A stretch of DNA of 64,000 nucleotides from Paenibacillus sp. HW567 (GTDB lineage: Bacteria; Bacillota; Bacilli; Paenibacillales; Paenibacillaceae): NCBI RefSeq assembly GCF_000374185.1, contig NZ_KB910518.1:5292857-5356856 (forward strand), given 5' to 3'. The notes under the pieces are model-generated. The model made no database searches and was not told the DNA's origin. It was given only the letters and a program-made list of their open reading frames with translations. Shown in pieces: positions 16,724-25,028 of the stretch. The translations under genes were made by a program, and so were the position numbers. Each line of letters begins with the position of its first letter. Position 1 is the first letter of the stretch.

Positions 16724-17103
16724 CTACCAAAATTGAAAATATGGGTGTGATCTCACTCTTTCGGGAGCTATCGTATCATTTTCATCATACAAAAATTTTC
16801 CTTCAAATTCACAAAATAAATAATCAAAAAAGTCCATTCATTGGAAATTGTTTAATATTTCTAGATTCTTCTTTTGTAATCCAAGATAATGTTCCTACTT
16901 GATTATCTACTTCAAGCTCTCGAGAAAATCCCTTTTTCTTCTTTAAACTCTCTAATAATACATTCAGTTGGGGTTTCGTTATCATCTATTTTCCCAACCG
17001 GCGAAGCATAAATTTGTCCCCATTTTTCACTAAATTTAATGAATAATATTTTGTCATCTTTGAACAAGTAGCAAGCAGTTGAACCATAAAAACTCTGCAT
17101 CAT
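16724..17103 (-). pseudogene. Nudix hydrolase with two frameshifts
   Basis: From ATG 17103 the frame reads MMQSFYGSTACYLFKDDK and contains a full Nudix box (GKIDDNETPTECIIREFKEE, then KGI), but stops after 63 codons. Shifting frame near the box gives ELEVDNQVGTLSWITKEES, and a second shift in a run of six T/A bases near 16830 gives YLFCEFEGKFLYDEND to a stop at 16724. Summed length (~127 codons) fits a small Nudix protein. So a once complete gene is inactive, unless the shifts are sequence errors. Confidence 0.65.
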
Positions 17104-17307
17104 AAAATACTTACTTACCTCTTATTTAAAAAATAAATTTTGCATTCTACTATCATTTCGCTCTTCAGAATGAATAACCCCCTGCTACAAAACAGGAAAC
17201 TCTCCGATTTTATCACGGTTTTGCTTATTATTTTGCGGGTTTATTTAGGGGATACACCACTTCTTAGAACAGTGAGCAGAACCAAGAAAAAAGGACAATG
17301 ACGAAAA

Positions 17308-17345
17308 GACCTCCTATCGTAGAATAGTAACTACGCCAGGAGGTC
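17308..17345 (+). terminator. Hairpin with T-rich tail
   Basis: GACCTCCT (17308-17315) pairs with AGGAGGTC (17338-17345), and inside it CGTAG with CTACG. CTGTTTTGTTG follows. No gene end is recognisable upstream; 17104-17307 and 17346-17550 hold no supported gene. Confidence 0.5.
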
Positions 17346-17550
17346 CTGTTTTGTTGTGGAATAATGCAATTATTAATTCGATTAGATGTTTTGAATTCCA
17401 AATGACTGAACGGCAAAAGAATAACTACTCTATTTTCCAGACAATCTTGAGATAGGAGAGTCCGTCTACCTTACACTTGAAAACTGTCCGTCTAGTAATA
17501 TAATCAAATAGTAGAAATATTTATATTAGTCGGCATCGGAGGAGTGTTGA

Positions 17551-18306
17551 ATGAACTTTGTAAACCCACCAGCAGAATCACCTCAATTTGTTACTCATGA
17601 AACATTTTACAGCCAAGTATTAAATCACGAAATAGGGTATAACATCTATCTTCCGCCTGGGTACAAAGACTGCGGTGAAAAATATCCGGTTGCATACCAC
17701 ATTCACGGATGGACGGGCAACGAATCTTCCGAGATATGGCCGCTAGAAAAGGTCTATATAAACAGACGAGCCATTACTGTTTTTGTCAACGCCATTTCGT
17801 CGGAAGACAACTATTTCGATGCCTTATTGCAAATTGAATCCATCATTATTAAGGAACTGATTCCACATATCGACGGTCAGTACAGAACAGACACAACCCG
17901 TGAGAACAGAATGCTGTCAGGGTTTTCGATGGGCGGCAACATGGCGTTTTATTATGCAGTTAAGCACCCCGATCTGTTTGGTTCCGTAACCCCTTACGCA
18001 GGAACCTATCACCATCTCTATCTCAAAGAATACCGCACTGTGGGGGTAGCGCCCGAAAAAGTCATCGAGTTATACGAAGATATGATGAGAGAAGAATGGT
18101 ATTTGGAGGAAAACAATATTTTATGCTTGGTGCGGAAAAATGCGAAAAAAATTCGCGGCAAACTAAAAATTGATATTCATATCGGCACAGCCGACATATT
18201 ATTTTGTGATAATGAAATTTTACATTTATATTTGAATTCGTTGAATATCCCGCATGAGTACAGGAAATTCGAGGAGATTGAACACAACTTGGAAAAAATA
18301 TTATAG
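17551..18306 (+). CDS. Putative esterase, alpha/beta hydrolase (Esterase D-like)
   Basis: 251 aa, ATG behind GGAGGAG. Marks of the family: YNIYLPPGY, oxyanion region PVAYHIHGWTGNE, nucleophile GFSMGGNMAF near residue 130, acid IGTADILFCDNE, and a His in IEHNLEKIL at the very end. Such enzymes cleave carboxyl esters (enterochelin esterase, S-formylglutathione hydrolase and acetyl xylan esterase relatives). The C-terminus stops right after the catalytic His and 8 bp before an attC-like repeat, so a few residues may have been lost. Confidence 0.8.
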   Translation: MNFVNPPAESPQFVTHETFYSQVLNHEIGYNIYLPPGYKDCGEKYPVAYHIHGWTGNESSEIWPLEKVYINRRAITVFVNAISSEDNYFDALLQIESIIIKELIPHIDGQYRTDTTRENRMLSGFSMGGNMAFYYAVKHPDLFGSVTPYAGTYHHLYLKEYRTVGVAPEKVIELYEDMMREEWYLEENNILCLVRKNAKKIRGKLKIDIHIGTADILFCDNEILHLYLNSLNIPHEYRKFEEIEHNLEKIL

Positions 18307-18313
18307 CACTATC

Positions 18314-18402
18314 GATGTGTCCGGCTGACCCTACTTTTCCGAATTTCATCTTGCCGACCGCGGGCCGAATGGCCCAAAGCATGAATATGGTGTTAGCTGA
18401 TG
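18314..18402 (-). repeat. attC-like repeat 1, 3' of the 18424-18888 gene
   Basis: About 89 bases running from GATGTGTCCGGCTGA to GAATATGGTGTTAGCTGATG. The same two end blocks recur at 19014-19104 with nearly equal spacing (82 versus 84 bases) but a different middle. It holds a hairpin, GGGCC-GAAT-GGCCC (18362-18375). On the minus strand it starts CATCAGCTAACACC, 22 bases past the stop of the upstream gene, the position attC sites take in integron cassettes. Confidence 0.55.
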
Positions 18403-18423
18403 TTTCCTCTTTTTTGAATATAC

Positions 18424-18888
18424 TTACTTGCTGCCTTTCTTTCCTATTGTTATTTCTTCTTCATGATAGTTCTCAATAATTATTCCTTCATCAAAATTAA
18501 CGATCCAAGTATCAAAAGCAACAGCAATAATATCTTCAAAATTCTTTATTATATCTCCAATAGTCGTTTCCACCACCGGCAAGTTATACTCGTTCCAGAT
18601 AATAAAAAAATTTTTGTTTGAAGCAATCGTATACGTATTTAGTTCTGTAATATTGTTAATAGAAAATCTATGGGGGATCGATTTCCAATCAACTCTCCCC
18701 CACTTAGAAAAGTTATATTCATCAACCATCCTCTTCACTATTTCCTTTGATTTTTCATGACTATAGATTCGAGAATCAACATCGAGTACATCTATACATT
18801 CACCAAATAATTCTCCGTACTTAATATCCTTTTTCATGTTTCTCTTTAGCTGTTCAATTCTAATTCTACGAGCGTTTTTATCTTCCAT
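18424..18888 (-). CDS. CdiI-like immunity protein candidate
   Basis: 154 aa, ATG at 18888. After a basic helical start (RRIRIEQLKRNMKKDIK) the protein is mixed alpha/beta; the stretch IIAVAFDTWIVN followed by IIIENYHEEEITIG resembles the C-terminal block I know from contact-dependent-inhibition immunity proteins (AVSFDTW, EFYHEGEITLG). That match is from memory and moderate. No toxin gene is next to it, so it would be an orphan immunity gene. It is enclosed by two direct copies of an attC-like repeat 700 bp apart, like a one-gene cassette. Confidence 0.5.
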   Translation of the reverse strand: MEDKNARRIRIEQLKRNMKKDIKYGELFGECIDVLDVDSRIYSHEKSKEIVKRMVDEYNFSKWGRVDWKSIPHRFSINNITELNTYTIASNKNFFIIWNEYNLPVVETTIGDIIKNFEDIIAVAFDTWIVNFDEGIIIENYHEEEITIGKKGSK

Positions 18889-18931
18889 TTATCAACATCC
18901 TCGAAATTTTCTATTTGAGCATTTAGCAATT

Positions 18932-19104
18932 TCAGCTAACATTCCTTGTATTCACGACGCCCCACCACCTTAAGGTTCCGAAGGAACCGGCCGCGATGCG
19001 GTTAGGTGGTGCGGATGTGTCCGGCTGATTCCACTTCCCTGCTACTGAAATCGCCCTCCGAATCTTCTTCTAACCCCGATGCGTGAATATGGTGTTATGC
19101 GATG
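18932..19104 (-). repeat. attC-like element 2, full palindrome
   Basis: The ends are inverted: CAGCTAAC and TATTCACG at 18933-18955 against CGTGAATA and GTTATGCG at 19083-19101. Inside lies a branched structure: CACCACCT (18963-18970) pairs with AGGTGGTG (19004-19011) and encloses two hairpins, GGTTCC-GAA-GGAACC and CCGC-GAT-GCGG. The right half repeats element 1. On the minus strand it starts 32 bases past the stop of the 19136 gene and ends GTTAGCTG just before the leader of the CdiI-like gene. Confidence 0.55.
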
Positions 19105-19135
19105 GTGCTGTCTTCTTCGAAAAATACTTATAAGA

Positions 19136-19939
19136 TTAAACTTGAGAAGGAGTATTATGGTCTTTCCTAGAGATATAATGGCTATCATAACTAATAATCC
19201 TTAAATAAATTCTCATCAATAAGTCAAGATACTCCAGATATATCTCGCGCAATTCTTTACTTGACTTGGTTGGAATACTGCCCGTATGGAATAAAGGATT
19301 TCGAATACCACTCCGGAATTCATCATCCAAAAGTTGTTTGGGAATAAATTTTAGCTCTTTATTTACTCGACCCAATTTCTGTTGAATATTAATATCCTCA
19401 TTTAAATCCGTAACAACACCACGATGAACCAGATACTTCAATAATAGATGCTCGTAGGCAATAACTAAGGTTGCTATCTTTAATTCAATATACTTTTGTT
19501 GATACAACTCCACAATTAAGTGAGTGTATTTAGCAAAACTTAGTTCGTCCATTAATTCCAAAAATCTATAATAGGACTTCTCAAAGGCAATCTTTATTCC
19601 CGATGGAATACGGTGGTTATCAATTAATATGTTCCCATGATACTTAGAGATAATTCTATCTGTAATTTCAATCATAACGACTTCATTACCTGAATAATAT
19701 TTCACGATTTGAGCGAAATTTAAGTTTAGGCTCAATGTACTTAAGAAAAACGAAATATTAGTTAATATCTTAGTAATGTCATCAACTGTTTCACCATTTT
19801 TGAAATTAAAAGAAACAGTAGACATAATAGCCGAAGAAATTCGATCAGTCTTAAGTAGTTCCTTTATTTCCTTAGATTTTTTGAGTAATTTGAATTGTAC
19901 TTTGGCTGAAATCCGGTGGGGTTTTACATCAGTTTTACA
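19136..19939 (-). pseudogene. 5'-truncated gene with HEPN-like RxxxxH motif
   Basis: The frame is open from 19939, directly after a stop, to 19136; an internal ATG at 19825 could give 229 aa but has no ribosome site, and the codons before it (RISAKVQFKLLKKSKE) look coding, so the 5' part is probably missing. The C-terminal helical region contains RNPLFH within GIRNPLFHTGSI, the RxxxxH pattern of HEPN ribonucleases, as in ApeA-type and other defence proteins. If so, a defence gene cut by a rearrangement. The attC-like element 2 follows its stop. Confidence 0.45.
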
Positions 19940-19959
19940 TCAAGTCTGTTCTTCGCTAT

Positions 19960-20034
19960 CTGTACCACCAAAGATTTTAATCTGTACCATATTAAAAATC
20001 CAAGTAAATAAAATGATTTTAACTCACTGTACCA
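19960..20034 (+). repeat. Three CTGTACCA direct repeats at the methyltransferase 3' end
   Basis: CTGTACCA occurs at 19960-19967, 19982-19989 and 20027-20034. The last copy is within the final codons of the methyltransferase gene, the other two just outside it. They could be recombinase arm sites at an attachment site, or copies of the gene end; no recombinase gene is seen. Confidence 0.35.
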
Positions 20035-21575
20035 CTCTTCACCAACACCGCCACCGACTCCACATGCACCGTATGCGGGAACATATCCACCGGAGTTACC
20101 TCCACTGTCATGTACCCGCCATCCTCCAGTACCCTCAGGTCCCTCGTCAGTGTCGATGGATTACACGACACATACACCACCCGCTCCGGCTTCATTGCCA
20201 GAATCGTATCCAGTAGTCTCGGGTCGCAGCCCTTACGCGGAGGATCGACGACGATGACGTCCGGTGTGACGCCTTGCTCTTTCCAGTTCGGAATGACGTC
20301 CTCGGATGCCCCTACTTCGAACACTACGTTGTTCATATTGTTAAGCCGGGCATTCCCGCGCGCGTCTTCAATAGCTTCAGGCACAATCTCCACACCGTAC
20401 ACCTTAGCCGCGTGCTGCGCCAGGAACAGCGAGATCGTTCCGATGCCGCAATAGGCGTCGATGACCGTCTCATTGCCGGTGAGTCCGGCATACTCTACGG
20501 TCTTGCCGTACAGCACCTCGGTCTGGGCCGGGTTAACCTGGTAGAAGGAACGGGCGGAGATGGCGAACTGTACATCGCCGATGTAGTCATAGATAACGTC
20601 TCTGCCCCACAGGACGCGGGTCTCGCTGCCGAAGATCACGTTCGTCCGCTGAGTGTTGACGTTCTGGCAGATACTCGCCACCTGTGGAAGCTGTTCGCGG
20701 ATGCTGCCGATCCAGGCATCCTGGTGCGGAATATCCCGGCCGTTGGTTACGAGGACGAGCATCATTTCGCCGGTGCGGAAGGCCTTCTTCACCACGACGT
20801 GGCGCAGGAGTCCGCGTCCGGTCTCTTCATTATAAGCGGAGATTCCGAGTTCCCTGCCGATACGCTTCACCGCAGCTACGACACTGTCGTTATGCTCATG
20901 CTGGATCAGACAAGTCTCCATGTCAACGATCCGGTGGCTGCCGCGCGAGTAGAAGCCGCCGACCAGGCCGCCTTCGGTAACGCCGATCGGCACCTGGGCT
21001 TTGTTCCGGTAACGCCAAGGCTCGTCCATACCCAGGGTAGGCCGGACGACAATGCCTCCCGTGCGGGATGCTTCAGGGCCAGCAAGAGCAGCCCGCCCGG
21101 AAAGAACCTCCCCGTCAGTTCTCTCAGCACTATCGCCATCACGAACAGCCTTAGCAAGGCTGCTATCCGTCTCGGCAATCTGCAGCTTCCCGATCCGCTG
21201 CAGGTTGTCCACCACAAGCTGCCGTTTCCACGCGAGCTGGGCGGCGTAGTCCATATGCTGTAGCTGGCAGCCGCCGCATTGGCTATAGATGGGGCAAGGC
21301 GGCGCTATGCGGGCGCTGCTTGCCTGTACCAGCTCCAGCAGCTTGGCATAGCCGTACTGCTTCTTGGTCTTCAAGACCTTGGCCCGGACCTTCTCACCGG
21401 GCAGTGCTCCAGACACAAATAAGGTAAAGCCCTCCACGCGGCCTACCCCCTCGCCTTCATGGGTCATGCCGACAATATCCAGCATCACCTCGTCGTTCTT
21501 ATTCACTGGCAGATCGGCGGCAGGTGCCGCGCCTTCCCGGCGGCTCCCTCTGTGGCCGCTGCGGTGTTTACTCAT
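20019..21575 (-). CDS. rlmD: 23S rRNA m5U methyltransferase (RlmD/RlmCD type)
   Basis: 518 aa. TRAM RNA-binding domain at about 25-85, a [4Fe-4S] site CPIYSQCGGCQLQ with a fourth Cys in METCLIQ, SAM-binding VIDAYCGIGTISLF, and catalytic DPPRKGCD and YVSCNPSTL. It methylates C5 of uridine in 23S rRNA with S-adenosylmethionine. There is an insertion of about 45 residues (AKAVRDGDSAERTDGE onward) that is longer than usual. Lies beside dgkB as in Bacillus (yerQ-yefA). Its C-terminus (MFPHTVHVESVAVLVK) is the sequence repeated at junctions A to C. Confidence 0.92.
   Translation of the reverse strand: MSKHRSGHRGSRREGAAPAADLPVNKNDEVMLDIVGMTHEGEGVGRVEGFTLFVSGALPGEKVRAKVLKTKKQYGYAKLLELVQASSARIAPPCPIYSQCGGCQLQHMDYAAQLAWKRQLVVDNLQRIGKLQIAETDSSLAKAVRDGDSAERTDGEVLSGRAALAGPEASRTGGIVVRPTLGMDEPWRYRNKAQVPIGVTEGGLVGGFYSRGSHRIVDMETCLIQHEHNDSVVAAVKRIGRELGISAYNEETGRGLLRHVVVKKAFRTGEMMLVLVTNGRDIPHQDAWIGSIREQLPQVASICQNVNTQRTNVIFGSETRVLWGRDVIYDYIGDVQFAISARSFYQVNPAQTEVLYGKTVEYAGLTGNETVIDAYCGIGTISLFLAQHAAKVYGVEIVPEAIEDARGNARLNNMNNVVFEVGASEDVIPNWKEQGVTPDVIVVDPPRKGCDPRLLDTILAMKPERVVYVSCNPSTLTRDLRVLEDGGYMTVEVTPVDMFPHTVHVESVAVLVKSGTVS
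20050..20086 (+). repeat. Junction repeat D, inside the intact methyltransferase gene
   Basis: 37 bases that recur with two changes at 10398-10434; the first 17 also occur exactly at 3230-3246 and with two changes at 6572-6588. All four copies have the same orientation. This is the copy still attached to a complete gene, so it marks the present boundary between accessory DNA (left) and core genes (right). Confidence 0.6.
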
Positions 21576-21777
21576 TTATAGGTTCACTTCTTTCATTATC
21601 TTCACTGTAAGCTATTTAAAATGGAAAAACTCCAGCTAATTCGCCGCTCAACATCCAAATTGGAGCTTATTGCACGAATTAAATGGAGCAATTCCAACTA
21701 TTGCTGCACATAGAGGCTTTTCAGCCCGTTTAGTCGGAGTTTTCCCTCTATTGAAGGTGTACCTCTGCGACTCCCGA

Positions 21778-22671
21778 TCAGTTATTCTGCGCAAAAATCC
21801 GCAGATGCTGCGGCAATATATTGAATTTGCCGGGCAGGGTGCCCCCTAGCTCTCCGTCCAGATTAAGCTGGACATACCCCGGCGAGGTGACTTCCATAGC
21901 ATCGGTGCGGAAGTAGACAACCTTCTTGTCCTGCAGATGCTCGCCGCGGATCGTCAGGCTGACGAGGCGGATGAATTCAGCCAGGTTGCATTTCTTAACC
22001 GCAATGACGTCGAACAGCCCGTCGTCGATACGGGCATCTGGCGCAAGCTTCTCGAAGCCGCCAACGGAATTGGTATTCGCGATCAGGAAGAGCATGAACT
22101 CGTCATGGATCAGCTCTTGGCCGTTCGCACGGATGTACAGCTCCTGTGGAGAGAGACTGGCCATTTTTTCAATACCCTTCAGGTAGTAAGCAAGCTGGCC
22201 CATCATGGTCTTCAGTCTGCTGGGAACCTCGTATGTCAGCTCGGTCAGTCTTCCGCCGCCGGCTATATTAATGAAATAACGGTCATTGGCTTTGCCGAGG
22301 TCAATCAGCCGCGACTCCTGGCGGAGAATCAGATCACAGGAATCCTCCCAGTTCTTCGGAATGCCCATCGCCCGGGCAAAATCATTGGTTGTTCCCAAAG
22401 GCAATATACCAAGCGGAGGCAGATTCGGCTTCTCAGCCATCCCGTTGATTACCTCATTTAATGTGCCGTCGCCGCCCGCTGCTATAATCAGATCATAACA
22501 TCCGCGCTCTACGGCTTCCGCTGCCGCTGCTGTAGCATCGCCTTCCCCGGTTGTTGCATGGCAGGAAGCTTCTATGCCGCCAATATCCAGCCGTTCCAAA
22601 ACATCGGCGAGCCTCTTCTTCATTTCTTCCCGACCCGAAGTGGGATTATAAATTAATCTCGCAGTTTTCAT
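21778..22671 (-). CDS. dgkB: Diacylglycerol kinase DgkB
   Basis: 297 aa, soluble lipid kinase of the DAGK_cat fold. N-terminal LIYNPTSGRE, the nucleotide loop GGDGTLNEVINGM near residue 65, PLGTTNDFARA, then a beta-rich C-terminal domain with DDGLFDV. It phosphorylates diacylglycerol released during lipoteichoic acid synthesis back to phosphatidate. Located upstream of the RlmD-type gene in the same direction, the order known from Bacillus. The 202 bases between the two hold nothing I can name. Confidence 0.9.
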   Translation of the reverse strand: MKTARLIYNPTSGREEMKKRLADVLERLDIGGIEASCHATTGEGDATAAAAEAVERGCYDLIIAAGGDGTLNEVINGMAEKPNLPPLGILPLGTTNDFARAMGIPKNWEDSCDLILRQESRLIDLGKANDRYFINIAGGGRLTELTYEVPSRLKTMMGQLAYYLKGIEKMASLSPQELYIRANGQELIHDEFMLFLIANTNSVGGFEKLAPDARIDDGLFDVIAVKKCNLAEFIRLVSLTIRGEHLQDKKVVYFRTDAMEVTSPGYVQLNLDGELGGTLPGKFNILPQHLRIFAQNN

Positions 22672-22872
22672 TACCGGAACGCCACCTGTTTATATGATAG
22701 ATAACTTTACTGATTATACCCAATTCAGGACCCCACAAGCAATGTTGGAGACCGGAAAGGGGAATATTTCTGTGCTTCTGCAGGAGCAGCAAGCCCGCTG
22801 CGTCAGCCAAAGCATAAATATATGTATGCCTCAGCGGGTACAATAGATACCAGAAAACGCTATCTTTTATTC

Positions 22873-22888
22873 CAAGTGGAAACGGCTA
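22873..22888 (+). repeat. Dispersed 16-mer CAAGTGGAAACGGCTA
   Basis: The same 16 bases occur at 31403-31418. Both copies lie in intergenic DNA and are followed by 40-50 bases of loosely similar sequence. The remainder of 22672-22930 shows no gene. Confidence 0.4.
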
Positions 22889-22930
22889 GGCCATCATTAG
22901 AAGGACAGTATCCGTTTCAACAAAAACAAC

Positions 22931-23701
22931 TCAGCTCTCTTCCCGCAGCCGCTCCAGCATATACCTCACCTGCTGCTCAATCCAATGCGGCAACAAGGGG
23001 TGCGGCAGCAGCGTCTGGCCCGAATAGGCGTATTGCAGACCCTGCAGCCGCCGGGGAATCACATGTTTGGTGAAATAGCCCTCACTTAAAAAGAGCGGGG
23101 CCACCAGCACCTCATAGCCTTGCTCCTTCCAGTACTCCACCTTGCTCCGCACACTGTCCGGGTTCAGCAGCCCATAATCCGCTGCCGCGACTCCGCTGAT
23201 CTGGCGCACACGCTCCGCCAGCGAGGAGATGCCCTGCTGCCAGCGCTGGCGGAAGCCCTCATGCTTGCTGCCGTGGCCCACGAGCAGTATCGCTTCCCGC
23301 TGCGGATGCTTCGACAGCCCGCGCAGCTTGTCCCAGATCATGACCGCAATATCCGGGTCATCATCGACCGGATAGCCGAAATGCACCTTCGCCTTGACCG
23401 CAAAGCGTTCAAGCTCCGTCTCCTTCTCCGGCGCAGGTTTGGCTCCCAGCGCATACTCTATCTCATCGACATGCGTACTGCCGGAAGACACAAACAAGGG
23501 GATCACTAAGATATCTGTGACCCCTGCATATTCCAAGCTCTGTATGCCATCCTGAATCAGACGGCCTTCCACCAGTTCCAAGAAAGACACCGCTACGGGC
23601 AGCTCTTCTCCCAGCAATAAATGACTTACCGCCTCCTCAACCAAAGACACCCAGGCCTTGTCGCGGGAGCCGTGACTGATGATGAGTACTCCCGGCTTCA
23701 T
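22931..23701 (-). CDS. Sirohydrochlorin chelatase (CbiX/SirB family)
   Basis: 256 aa with two similar halves, as in the two-domain chelatases. Metal-binding histidines are visible in ISHGSRDK near the start and LVGHGSKHEGF in the second half, and HVDEIEYAL in between. The enzyme inserts iron (siroheme) or cobalt (B12) into sirohydrochlorin; which metal cannot be told. It follows yerC by three bases on the same strand, so the two are probably co-transcribed. No other siroheme genes are in the window. Confidence 0.85.
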   Translation of the reverse strand: MKPGVLIISHGSRDKAWVSLVEEAVSHLLLGEELPVAVSFLELVEGRLIQDGIQSLEYAGVTDILVIPLFVSSGSTHVDEIEYALGAKPAPEKETELERFAVKAKVHFGYPVDDDPDIAVMIWDKLRGLSKHPQREAILLVGHGSKHEGFRQRWQQGISSLAERVRQISGVAAADYGLLNPDSVRSKVEYWKEQGYEVLVAPLFLSEGYFTKHVIPRRLQGLQYAYSGQTLLPHPLLPHWIEQQVRYMLERLREES

Positions 23702-23704
23702 AAA

Positions 23705-23995
23705 TTATCGTCCCAAACGTTCCAGTGTTAATTTATATCCGTCATTTCCGTAATTCAAGCAACGCTTCACACGCGAAATCGTCGCTGTGCTGGCTCCCGT
23801 TTCCGCTTCAATCTGGTTGTATGTAGAACCTTTGCCCAGCATGCGTGCTACTTCCAGGCGCTGTGAAAGGGATTGAATTTCGTTAACGGTGCACAAATCA
23901 TCGAAGAAAACATAGCATTCTTCCATATTTTTCAATGTTAAAATAGCTTCAAATAATTGGTCTATACTTTTATCATTTAGCTTCTTAAGCTGCAT
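23705..23995 (-). CDS. yerC: YerC/YecD-type TrpR-like DNA-binding protein
   Basis: 96 aa. A helical N-terminus (LKKLNDKSIDQLFEAILTL) and a TrpR-like helix-turn-helix: IQSLSQRLEVARML, then STYNQIEAETGASTATISR. Length and motif agree with YerC of Bacillus, a conserved regulator-like protein of poorly known function. The yerB gene lies about 4 kb away, and in Bacillus the two are near each other as well. First gene of a two-gene unit with the chelatase. Confidence 0.88.
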   Translation of the reverse strand: MQLKKLNDKSIDQLFEAILTLKNMEECYVFFDDLCTVNEIQSLSQRLEVARMLGKGSTYNQIEAETGASTATISRVKRCLNYGNDGYKLTLERLGR

Positions 23996-24424
23996 TGATT
24001 ATCATCCCCTAAAAGTTTGGTCAACATTAGCATCACTCATTAAGCATCATTGTAAAAAAGAGTTCAAAATATAGCCTAAATTTAACTTTCTTGCCTTTAC
24101 TATATTGTACTGGAGCACATTTTTCAAGCATTAACGATTTCACGCTGTAAAGAACGAAAACGATGGACAAACGTCCACCCCAGGCGTACACAATTTATGC
24201 AGCTAATCACTTACTCCTCCACATTTCATAGGATTTGCCACCTTAACTATAGTACTACATAAGCACTGAAAATCAAGCATGGACACGGTTTTTTCACTTC
24301 CGAAGCTGCCGGATGGGCGTTCGCCCTTTTCCGCTGCTATCCCGGTGAACCGGGCGTTCGTCTATACCTTATGTTCGCCCATGACATACAGTATAGCAAA
24401 CCACTAACGAAGGAATGTGATGTT

Positions 24425-24976
24425 ATGCCTGATCATTACTATAATCATTCCCGCCGGAACGGGCGTTCGCTGGCCGGGTTATATCCTTCATCGCCGTATC
24501 CAGGGATTAGCGCATTTCCCCAGGCACCTCAGCCCCCCCAGATTGGGGAAGCCTCACTGCTCCCTGCAGTAGGGACCGAAGTTGCGGATACTACACTCGT
24601 TGCACCCGCTGCCGAAGCGGCAACCTCTAAGGCCGGCGGACTGCTCGGAGGACTTGGAAATCTGCCGAATATGGACCAGATTAAGGGAATTGTAGACCGG
24701 CTGGGCGGCGTAGACGGGATTGTAAGTTCTATGGGGAAAGTACAGAAGGTCATGCAGGGGTTCCAGCAGATGGCGCCTATGGTGAAGCTCCTAATGAGCA
24801 ACTTCGGCAAAGGCAAGAAATCGGCAGCAGGGGAACAGGCGGCAGAGGAAGATGCAGCGCTCTACAGTCCCAAACGGCGTAAGAAGAGACGCCAGGGCAC
24901 ACAATCCCGCAAAAAAACGGCTCCGAAGAACCGTCGCAGATCCGCCCCTTCTTCCGTTAAACGCCGCCGCAGATAA
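24425..24976 (+). CDS. Hypothetical protein with Pro-rich start and very basic tail (VrrA/YqfQ-like layout)
   Basis: 183 aa from ATG 24425 (MPDHYYNHSRRNG) behind AAGGAAT. A Pro-rich N-terminal third, a Gly-rich hinge (GGLLGGLGNL), a helical core (MGKVQKVMQGFQQMAPMVKLL), then an Arg/Lys tail ending VKRRRR. The core and overall layout recall VrrA/YqfQ of Bacilli; the basic tail recalls spore or nucleic-acid-binding proteins. Function unknown. Upstream 23996-24424 is non-coding, with a GGGCGTTCGCCC hairpin at about 24313. Confidence 0.6.
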   Translation: MPDHYYNHSRRNGRSLAGLYPSSPYPGISAFPQAPQPPQIGEASLLPAVGTEVADTTLVAPAAEAATSKAGGLLGGLGNLPNMDQIKGIVDRLGGVDGIVSSMGKVQKVMQGFQQMAPMVKLLMSNFGKGKKSAAGEQAAEEDAALYSPKRRKKRRQGTQSRKKTAPKNRRRSAPSSVKRRRR

Positions 24977-25028
24977 GGCGGCGTTTAACGCTTTTAGCGA
25001 ATAGTCGTTAATGGTTCTGAGTCATCAG

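Noticed and set aside
17140..17345. Insertion sequence end with transposase tail
   Set aside because: A hairpin and a short open stretch are present but no transposase motif or paired terminal repeats.
18932..19104. Canonical integron attC site
   Set aside because: Position and palindrome fit, but the ends do not match RYYYAAC/GTTRRRY and no integron integrase is in view, so only attC-like is claimed.
3160..20018. Integrase or transposase for the accessory region
   Set aside because: No frame shows tyrosine or serine recombinase or DDE motifs, so mobility is inferred from repeats only.
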